A DNA stretch of 33,524 bases from Bradyrhizobium centrolobii. Lineage in GTDB: Bacteria; Pseudomonadota; Alphaproteobacteria; Rhizobiales; Xanthobacteraceae. Shown piece by piece: positions 28,119-33,524 of the stretch (position 1 is the stretch's first letter; each line of letters opens with the position of its first letter). The position numbers were made by a program, and so were the translations under genes. The stretch is taken from NCBI RefSeq assembly GCF_001641635.1, contig NZ_LUUB01000079.1, positions 117,914 through 151,437 on the forward strand, read 5' to 3'. Under the pieces are notes generated by a model. That model was not told the DNA's origin. It searched no databases and saw only the letters and a list, made by a program, of their open reading frames with translations.

Positions 28119-30428
28119 TCAGCCCGCTGCCGCGCCACCGTTGAGCGCCAGCCGGATCATCTCCGCGAGCTGGTTACGGCGGTAGGGTTTCGTCAGCAGC
28201 ATGACGCCGTCGTCGAGCTTGCCCTGGTGCACGATCGCATTGTCGGTATAGCCGGAGGTGTAGAGCACCTTCAGCCCGGGGCGGATCTTTGCCGCCTTCT
28301 CCGCAAGCTCGCGTCCGCTGATGCCGCCGGGGATGACGATGTCGGTGAACAGGAGATCGAAGGCTTCGCCGGCCTCGATCAATTGCAGCGCGGCCTTGCT
28401 GTCGGCGGCCGCGATGGTCCGGTAGCCGAGGCTCTGCAGCTGCGCGGTGACGAAGTTGCGCACCAGCGAGTCATCCTCGACGACCAGAATGGTCTCGATG
28501 CCACCCGCGGCCGCCGGCGCGGCGAGAGCGGCCGCTTCAGCGGTGCCTTCACCCGGCGGCAGATAGAGCTTGATCGTCGTGCCGTGGCCTTCCTCGCTGT
28601 AGATCTTGATGTGACCGCCGGACTGCTTGACGAAGCCATAGACCATGGAGAGGCCGAGGCCCGAGCCCCTGCCGACTTCCTTGGTGGTGAAGAAGGGCTC
28701 GAACGCCTTCTCCTGCACGTCGGGCGGCATGCCGGTGCCGTTGTCGCTGACCGCGAGCATCACGTAATCGCCGGGCCGCACGTCCGGATTGGCGTGCGCA
28801 TAGGCCTCGTCCAGCACCGCCCGGTGGGTCTCGAGCAGGAGCTTGCCGCCGTTCGGCATGGCGTCGCGGGCGTTGATCGCCATGTTGAGCACGGCATTGG
28901 TGAGCCGCGACGGATCGATGTGCGAGGTCATCGGCCCTTGTTCCAGAGCGGTTTCGATCTGGATCTGCTCGCCGAGGGTAGGGCGCAACAGCTTTGCGAT
29001 GTCGGTGATCGCGGCGTTGATCTCGACGTCGCGCGGCTTGAGCGGCTGCTTGCGCGCAAAGGCGAGCAGATGCTGGATCAGCTCGGCGCAGCGATCGGCG
29101 GCATCGTCGATCAGGCGCGCCACGCGCTGGAGCTCGGGCTGCTCCTTCAGGCTTGTCACCAGCGTCTCGGTATTGCCGCTGATCACCGTCAGCATGTTGT
29201 TGAAGTCGTGCGCGACACCACCGGTGAGCTTGCCGATGGCATCCAGCTTCTGCGACTGGTGCAGTTGCCGCTCGGTCTCGCGCGAGGTGGTGGCGTCGTG
29301 ATAGACCAGCACCGCGCCGGAGATATTGCCTTGCCCATCATGCATCGGCCGGCCGCTGATCATGAGATGCCGGGGAGGATCGCCGCTGTGCGGGCGGACG
29401 ATCATCTCCAGCTCTTCGAAGGCATCGCCGCTCAGCACGCGCGTCGACGGCAGCTCCTCAGCCTTGAGCGGCGTGACGCCGTCGCCATGGAAGACGTCGG
29501 ACAAGGCGCGCAGGTTGCGCAGGTTCATGCCGGCGCGATGCAACAGGATGCGCTCGGCAGCCGGATTGGACAAAAGGACGTCGAGTTCGTTGTCGATGAC
29601 CAGCACCGCCTCCGCCATGCTGCGGAACGTGCTCTGGAGCACGTTGACGGAGAGGCGAAGCTCGTCATGGGCGGTGACGAGATGTTCGGTGCGCTCGGCG
29701 ACCGCGGCCTCCAGCATCTCCTTGGCGGCCTGCGTTTCGTGCAGCGAGCTCTGGAGCGCCACCTGACTGCGCCGGGTCTCGCGTAGCAGAAGCGCGACCA
29801 GGAGCAGGATCAGCATGGCGCCGGCGACGTCGATGCCGAGCAGCACGATGCCGGTGCGGCGCGAATCCGAGGTGCGCGCGGCGAGCAGCGTGTCCTCCTG
29901 CGCGCTCAGTTGGTCGAGATTGGCCATCACGGTTTCCATGAGGCCACGGCCTTCGGCCTTGCCCTGGAGCGCGGCAATGCCGGCCCCGTCGTTTTCGGCG
30001 CGCAGCCGCATCGCCTCGGCCGCGATATCGAGCCGGCGCTGGGCCAACCGCTCGGTGCCCTCGAGCAGCGTGACCTGGTCGGGATTGTCGCGGACGGCGC
30101 GCTTGAGGTCGGCCAGCGCCGGCGCGATCTGGCTGCGTGCGGCCTGGAATTCGTCGCTGAAGCTTGGGGTGCGGTAGATCTCGTAGCCGCGCGCGGCGCT
30201 CTCGGCGCGGCGGATCTCGACGCGCAGGTCCGAGATCTTCTTCAAGACCTCGATGATGTGATTGACCCAGGCGGCATCGGACCGCGACTTGACGTCCAGT
30301 CCGATGGAGGCGGCGGTGATGATCAGGAGGATGGCAAGTCCGGCACCGAGAATGACGCGCTGCGAGGGGATCAAGGGGCTTCTTTCTTGTCCTGCAGCGG
30401 TGCGCTCGCGCCTGGGCCGGCGAGGCAT
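28119..30428 (-). CDS. Hybrid histidine kinase: CHASE3-like sensor, PAS, kinase core, receiver
   Basis: A protein of 769 residues from ATG 30428. A TTG at 30374 that overlaps the upstream TGA (TTGA) is an attractive alternative start and removes a 58-base overlap. TM1 is at about 25-45, followed by a periplasmic CHASE3-like helical region with the ESAARGYEIYRT motif, then TM2 at about 195-217. A coiled linker and a PAS-like region follow (MAEAVLVIDNELDVLLSNPA). The kinase core has the H-box GGVAHDFNNM with H407, an N-box (NMAINARDAMP), and G-boxes (DNGTGMPP, GSGLGLSMVYGF). The C-terminal receiver has phospho-accepting D696 in FTDIVIPGG and Lys in LTKPYRR. It should autophosphorylate on H407, then pass phosphate to its own receiver and perhaps to the adjacent response regulator. 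Confidence 0.92.
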   Translation of the reverse strand: MPRRPRRERTAAGQERSPLIPSQRVILGAGLAILLIITAASIGLDVKSRSDAAWVNHIIEVLKKISDLRVEIRRAESAARGYEIYRTPSFSDEFQAARSQIAPALADLKRAVRDNPDQVTLLEGTERLAQRRLDIAAEAMRLRAENDGAGIAALQGKAEGRGLMETVMANLDQLSAQEDTLLAARTSDSRRTGIVLLGIDVAGAMLILLLVALLLRETRRSQVALQSSLHETQAAKEMLEAAVAERTEHLVTAHDELRLSVNVLQSTFRSMAEAVLVIDNELDVLLSNPAAERILLHRAGMNLRNLRALSDVFHGDGVTPLKAEELPSTRVLSGDAFEELEMIVRPHSGDPPRHLMISGRPMHDGQGNISGAVLVYHDATTSRETERQLHQSQKLDAIGKLTGGVAHDFNNMLTVISGNTETLVTSLKEQPELQRVARLIDDAADRCAELIQHLLAFARKQPLKPRDVEINAAITDIAKLLRPTLGEQIQIETALEQGPMTSHIDPSRLTNAVLNMAINARDAMPNGGKLLLETHRAVLDEAYAHANPDVRPGDYVMLAVSDNGTGMPPDVQEKAFEPFFTTKEVGRGSGLGLSMVYGFVKQSGGHIKIYSEEGHGTTIKLYLPPGEGTAEAAALAAPAAAGGIETILVVEDDSLVRNFVTAQLQSLGYRTIAAADSKAALQLIEAGEAFDLLFTDIVIPGGISGRELAEKAAKIRPGLKVLYTSGYTDNAIVHQGKLDDGVMLLTKPYRRNQLAEMIRLALNGGAAAG

Positions 30429-30793
30429 TCTCTGATGGTGGTCAGCAGCGCGTCCGGCGTGAACGGCTTGCGCAGGCAGCGCATTGCGCCGAGCTCCAGC
30501 GCCATGCGCAAGAAATCGGGGGAGGGCGAGGCGGATGAGGCGAAGGCATAGCCGGACATCGCGATCAGCGGAATCGCCGGCGCGCGCTCGTGAAAGATGC
30601 GGATGGATTCGAAGCCGCGCATGTGCGGCATGAAGATGTCGACCAGCATGACGTCAAACGTCTGCGCCTCGAGCGCAGCAAGCCCCGTTTCTCCGCCGTC
30701 GGTCAGCGTGACGTCGAAGCCCTGACGTTGGAGGAGGACCTCGATGGTCGCGCCGACCATCGGATCGTCATCAACCACGAGGATACGCGGCAT
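30371..30793 (-). CDS. Single-domain response regulator
   Basis: A protein of 140 residues with only a CheY-like receiver. The acidic pocket is DDD (8-10), the phospho-acceptor is D52 in MLVDIFMPHMRG, the switch Ser is at AMSGY (S80) and the conserved Lys is K109 in LRKPF. The region ASSASPSPDFLRMA is a slightly long alpha4 loop. There is no output domain, so it acts as a phosphate relay or by protein contact. It is cotranscribed with, and translationally coupled to, the downstream hybrid kinase; the stop codon overlaps a possible TTG start of that gene. A promoter lies just upstream. Confidence 0.92.
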   Translation of the reverse strand: MPRILVVDDDPMVGATIEVLLQRQGFDVTLTDGGETGLAALEAQTFDVMLVDIFMPHMRGFESIRIFHERAPAIPLIAMSGYAFASSASPSPDFLRMALELGAMRCLRKPFTPDALLTTIRECLAGPGASAPLQDKKEAP

Positions 30794-30832
30794 GACATTT
30801 CCCAGTAAATCGAAGTCCCCACAGCGGTTGGT

Positions 30833-30860
30833 GATATAGGCGAATCGTGCACCGGGTCAA
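30833..30860 (-). promoter_or_regulatory. Sigma70-type promoter of the response regulator-kinase operon
   Basis: On the minus strand TTGACC (30860-30855) and TATATC (30838-30833) are separated by 16 bases. The predicted start is about 33 bases before the response regulator ATG, which is preceded by GGGAAA. Confidence 0.55.
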
Positions 30861-30957
30861 TTTTGGATTGGATCAGGGTAGATATGCACGGTGCAGTGAA
30901 TAAAGGTCCCTCTGCAGTGGCGTGCACGAAGCGTCGCGGGGAGATACACGTGTCGCG

Positions 30958-30997
30958 CGTGAAAAAGGCGCCGCATTGCTACGACGCCTTTTCACGT
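30958..30997 (-). terminator. Rho-independent terminator after the BA14K-like gene
   Basis: On the minus strand CGTGAAAAGGCG and CGCCTTTTTCACG pair through 12 positions with one extra T, around a loop of about 14 bases, giving an A-tract/T-tract hairpin. It begins about 20 bases after the stop codon at 31017. Confidence 0.7.
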
Positions 30998-31016
30998 TCA
31001 AGCGATCTTGATGCGC

Positions 31017-31661
31017 TTACGGACAGGGATGACGCTGGCCGTCATAACCCAGATACGTCCCCGACGCAGGATCGTAGGACCTGTAGCGCTGGGCGCAGTA
31101 GGCTGCGGAGTCATCGCCCGTGTCCGGCACCACGGCGACCGACGGACCCTCGTCGTAATAACTGTCGTCGTAGTAGTAGGGGTCGTCGTAGTACCCGCCG
31201 CCGTAATAGGCGTATGAGCCCAGGGCGCCGATGGTCGCACCTGCCGCCACGCCCGGCCAGAAGCCGCCACGATGGCGCCAGCCGCCGCCGCGCCAGTTGC
31301 CTCCGCGCCAGTTGTTGCCCGCGACTGCGAAGCTGCGGTCACCGCCGCTGAAGGACGGCGAGACGCCACCTGGACGCACCGCGCCTCCGGCTGCAAAGCT
31401 GCGGCCGGCGCCAGCATTGAAGGACGGCGAGGCGCCACCTGGACGCATCGCGGCACCGGCTGCAAAGTTGCCGCCACCACCGCGGAACGCGGCGCCGCCA
31501 CCGCCGGCGAAGTGACCGCCGCCACCGCCACCGCCGCCAATGTGGCCGACGCCACCACCGCCGTGGCCGCCGCGGCCCTGTGCGAAGCTTGCGGTCGGCG
31601 TCGTCATCGGCAGAACCAGCGCCAGCGCTGCGACCGCGCCCAAAACTCTCAGACTATTCAT
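31017..31661 (-). CDS. Glycine-rich secreted protein with BA14K-like C-terminus
   Basis: A protein of 214 residues. The ATG at 31661 has AAGGAG six bases upstream, so the in-frame TTG at 31667 is not needed. Residues 1-28 are a signal peptide ending SFAQ. A Gly/His/Ala-rich region of about 90 residues contains a near-duplicate unit of about 23 residues (MRPGGASPSFNAGAGRSFAA then VRPGGVSPSFSGGDRSFAVA). Next come an Arg/Trp/Gly stretch, a short hydrophobic glycine-zipper-like helix (FWPGVAAGATIGALGSYAYY) and a Tyr/Asp-rich segment. The end, CAQRYRSYDPASGTYLGYDG with a final Cys, is the BA14K signature (C-x-x-R-Y-x-S-Y-x-P-x-x-G-T-Y). BA14K proteins are surface or periplasmic immunoreactive proteins of Brucella and relatives. 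The role here is unknown. Confidence 0.85.
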   Translation of the reverse strand: MNSLRVLGAVAALALVLPMTTPTASFAQGRGGHGGGGVGHIGGGGGGGGHFAGGGGAAFRGGGGNFAAGAAMRPGGASPSFNAGAGRSFAAGGAVRPGGVSPSFSGGDRSFAVAGNNWRGGNWRGGGWRHRGGFWPGVAAGATIGALGSYAYYGGGYYDDPYYYDDSYYDEGPSVAVVPDTGDDSAAYCAQRYRSYDPASGTYLGYDGQRHPCP

Positions 31662-31906
31662 GTTCAACTCCTTTTCCCGGAAGCAAACCCCTGGAAAGAG
31701 CGCTGGTTCCCCGGATCACGCCGGTTTGCGTGCGGAGCAGAGCCTCCCATGTGGCCGCTGTATCCCGCATGAATGGATCAAGTCCGCTTTGCGGGACCCG
31801 CCGTGCCGACGCCGCCGCATTTCTGTGGGGCGCAGCCGCGCCTGCCGAACTGGACATTTTGTCGTCCGGATGGCATCACGGCCCCACGAAGCAGGGCCCT
31901 TGCCGC

Positions 31907-32314
31907 ATGAAACAGTTCTTTCTCAAGCTCTTCACCTGGTGGAACGGCCAGACATTTGGCACGCAACTCTGGACCTGGCGGTTCGGGGAGCTGGTCGGCC
32001 AGGACGAGCAGGGCAACCGCTACTATCGCACCCGCGGCGGGGCGATCGATCCGACGCTCGGATTCGAGCGGCGCTGGGTGATCTATAACGGCTATGCCGA
32101 AGCGAGCCGCGTGCCGCCGGACTGGCATGGCTGGTTGCATCACGTCGTCGACGTGCCGCCGACGGAGCTCAACTATCAGCCGCGCGAGTGGGAAAAGCCG
32201 CACCAGCCGAACCTGACCGGCACGCCCAGGGCCTACCGGCCCGCTGGCTCGACGCTCGCCAGCGGCAAGCGGCCGAAGGCGACCGGCGATTACCAGCCCT
32301 GGACGCCCGGCTAA
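31907..32314 (+). CDS. NDUFA12-family NADH:ubiquinone oxidoreductase accessory subunit
   Basis: A protein of 135 residues starting MKQFFLKLFTWWNGQTFGTQ, with ATG chosen where homology begins. It contains the family pattern FGELVGQDEQGNRYYRTRGG, RRWVIYNGYAEASRVPPDWH, GWLHHVVDVPP, and the C-terminal PHQPNLTGTPRAYRPAGS. NDUFA12 (B17.2) is one of the few accessory complex I subunits shared by mitochondria and alphaproteobacteria. It binds peripherally on the cytoplasmic arm near the quinone module. No other complex I gene is adjacent. A terminator on this strand lies about 290 bases downstream. Confidence 0.93.
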   Translation: MKQFFLKLFTWWNGQTFGTQLWTWRFGELVGQDEQGNRYYRTRGGAIDPTLGFERRWVIYNGYAEASRVPPDWHGWLHHVVDVPPTELNYQPREWEKPHQPNLTGTPRAYRPAGSTLASGKRPKATGDYQPWTPG

Positions 32315-32605
32315 CCGCCGCGCGACTCTTCATCACTGCAATTGGATGCATCCGCATCCGCCCCACCCCGCTGTGGACAACGGGAACAGCGGGGATGCCG
32401 TTTGCGTGTCCGTTGCGTTGACGCCAGCGATGCGGCCTAATGCACCCATCTTACGGAGATGGGAGACCATCGCGTTCGGTTCGGGTCACAGTTCGCGACT
32501 GTCCCGATATGCAGCGGCCGCCGAGCAGGACTCGATCGGGAGATAGGCCCCCGGTCTGGAAGTTCCGAAATCGCCCGATGGAATGTGCAGCCGCCGTAAG
32601 ACAGG
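32315..32605 (+). other. Gene-free region ending in a plus-strand terminator; possible small RNA or long 3' UTR
   Basis: No convincing reading frame. A TTGACG is present at about 32417 but no -10 lies at proper distance. ATCGGG (32535-32540) can pair with CCCGAT (32574-32579), giving a stem-loop just before the terminator at 32606. The region may be the 3' UTR of the NDUFA12 gene or an independent small transcript. Confidence 0.3.
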
Positions 32606-32637
32606 AAAGGCCGCTTGGGAAACCGAGCGGCCTTTTT
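32606..32637 (+). terminator. Rho-independent terminator, plus strand
   Basis: AAAGGCCGCTTGG (32606-32618) pairs with CCGAGCGGCCTTT (32623-32635) around a GAAA tetraloop, with one G-T pair in a 13-bp stem, and is followed by a T-run and CTTTG. The nearest plus-strand gene ends 292 bases upstream, so it may serve a separate transcript. It is also close to the 3' end of the convergent DUF899 gene. Confidence 0.85.
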
Positions 32638-32669
32638 CTTTGACTGCGTAGCGTCGGCGGGCTCGCGCT

Positions 32670-33389
32670 TCAGTCGTAGCGCACCTTCGGAAAGAAGTCG
32701 CCGCGACCTTCAGGCGTCATGTCGAGCAGGCCCCAGAGCGGGTCGACCAGATCGCCCGCGCGATGATGCTGCTTCGGCGCAGGCGGCGCGAAGCTCATCT
32801 CCGAGCCCCAGAAGTGCCGGATCTTGCCGTTCGCCTTCTTGAAGACGTTGAAGATCGTCTCGTCCCAGTTCTGTCCGTCCGGAACGTGATGCTGCGTGCG
32901 CATTCCCTTCGAGAATTTTGACGTGTCGCCGAAGTAGTCGGCATCGTAGCTGTTGCCGGAAGTGGAGAGCAGCGACAGATGCTCCCAGCCGCGTTCGTGG
33001 GCCCAGGCGGCAAGACGCGCGATCGGCGATTTCGCCACGATATGGAGGGCGGCACGCTTGCCGACATGCCGCGCGGCGCCGTCGAGCCCGTCGAGCAGAT
33101 GGGTGCAGCCGGGGCAGGGCAGCTCCCGCTCCGGCCCATACATGAAGCTGTACAGGATCAGCGTATCGTGCGGACCGAACAGCTCCGACATCCTCACTTG
33201 TTCCGGCATGCTCGTCTTGCCGATGCGCTCGAAGATGTAATCCTGCGGCACCTCGCCGCCGAGCGGCAGCGCGCGGCGCTTTGCGGCCACGGCCTCGATC
33301 TGCGCCCGAAGGGCCATCTCCTCGTCAAGCAACGCGTTTCGCGCGGTGCGATAGTCGGCGGTTTCATTGGGGTAGTGGAGATGCTCCAT
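32670..33389 (-). CDS. DUF899 thioredoxin-like protein
   Basis: A protein of 239 residues. The N-terminal helix carries a conserved Glu/Arg-rich pattern (TARNALLDEEMALRAQIEAV), followed by KRRALPLGGEVPQDYIFE, a hallmark of DUF899. A thioredoxin-like fold follows with CPGC (C92, C95) in ELPCPGCTHLLDGLDGAARH. Strands then resemble peroxiredoxin/AhpC proteins (ALHIVAKSPIARLAAWAHER). The C-terminal FNVFKKANGKIRHFWGSEMS is typical. A cytosolic redox role is inferred from CxxC; no substrate is known. The start at 33389 follows GAGAGCAAGC on the minus strand. Confidence 0.9.
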   Translation of the reverse strand: MEHLHYPNETADYRTARNALLDEEMALRAQIEAVAAKRRALPLGGEVPQDYIFERIGKTSMPEQVRMSELFGPHDTLILYSFMYGPERELPCPGCTHLLDGLDGAARHVGKRAALHIVAKSPIARLAAWAHERGWEHLSLLSTSGNSYDADYFGDTSKFSKGMRTQHHVPDGQNWDETIFNVFKKANGKIRHFWGSEMSFAPPAPKQHHRAGDLVDPLWGLLDMTPEGRGDFFPKVRYD

Positions 33390-33478
33390 GCTTGCTCTCC
33401 CGGATGCTGTGGATTTTGTGCGGGCTTAACTCGTCCCCCAAAACCTCAGTTCCGCCCCTTGCGTGGAATGCCTACTGC

Positions 33479-33524
33479 CTACATCACCCGCGCAGCCGCG
33501 CGCTCGACCGCCGCGATGCGGCGG
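33479..33524 (-). CDS. Possible 3' end of a gene running off the window edge
   Basis: On the minus strand the last complete codons read RIAAVERAAARVM and end in TAG (33481-33479). The Ala/Arg/Glu-rich composition would suit a C-terminal helix, but 15 codons are too few to be certain and no function can be suggested. Confidence 0.25.
   Translation of the reverse strand, partial: RRIAAVERAAARVM

Noticed and set aside
28227..29786. Long plus-strand frame opposite the histidine kinase.
   Set aside because: Shadow of the kinase gene, which has a complete set of H, N and G boxes on the minus strand.
1..33524. tRNA, rRNA, tmRNA, RNase P or SRP RNA genes.
   Set aside because: No cloverleaf with TTCGA loop or CCA end and none of the conserved blocks of these RNAs was found on reading both strands; the nrdJ leader was checked specifically for tmRNA and RNase P signatures.

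Overview
The window is high-GC alphaproteobacterial chromosome, most likely Bradyrhizobium or a close relative (Nitrobacteraceae). This is inferred from gene content and protein character: an adenosylcobalamin-dependent ribonucleotide reductase (NrdJ), an NDUFA12-type complex I accessory subunit, a phasin, an orphan Flp pilin, a BA14K-like glycine-rich secreted protein, and many small secreted or membrane proteins. I see no transposase, integrase, tRNA, rRNA or CRISPR array. The window is ordinary core and accessory chromosome, but its gaps are unusually rich in dispersed palindromic repeats and gene debris.

Layout. 1-5.4 kb: the 3' end of pyridoxal kinase, an M15-like periplasmic peptidase, an 89-residue secreted protein, an Flp pilin, two microproteins, an Ada-N/AraC protein that stops inside a repeat, a SnoaL-like protein and an EamA transporter. 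5.6-11.7 kb: a class III adenylate cyclase with a zinc-ribbon front half, a coiled-coil protein facing a phasin across a shared terminator, a small Cys-rich secreted protein, a second copy of the 89-residue secreted protein, a membrane-anchored coiled-coil protein and PhnA/YjdM. 11.9-14.3 kb: a VOC protein, a Tat-exported multicopper oxidase, and a truncated second copy of the VOC gene on the far side of the oxidase. 14.3-19.6 kb: small proteins, a PilZ-XRE fusion regulator, a lytic transglycosylase with two broken partial copies around it, and an acyl-CoA desaturase. 19.8-21.8 kb: a lower-GC islet with a DUF4238 protein, a two-TM protein and a truncated DUF6338-like protein. 22.0-26.3 kb: nrdJ with a leader of about 420 nt, a sigma70-type promoter and a pair of NrdR-box-like sites. 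26.6-33.5 kb: a second EamA transporter, a small secreted protein, a response regulator/hybrid histidine kinase operon, a BA14K-like protein, NDUFA12, a DUF899 protein and the edge of one more gene.

Three families of imperfect palindromic intergenic repeats, called A, B and C here, fill most gaps. They share a module of about 48 bp and often sit exactly at gene ends or at gene-fragment breakpoints.

The observations most worth following are the nrdJ regulatory region (promoter-overlapping NrdR boxes plus an unassigned structured leader), the repeat families and their link to broken genes, the PilZ-XRE fusion, the low-GC islet, and the duplicated 89-residue secreted protein with its conserved leader.
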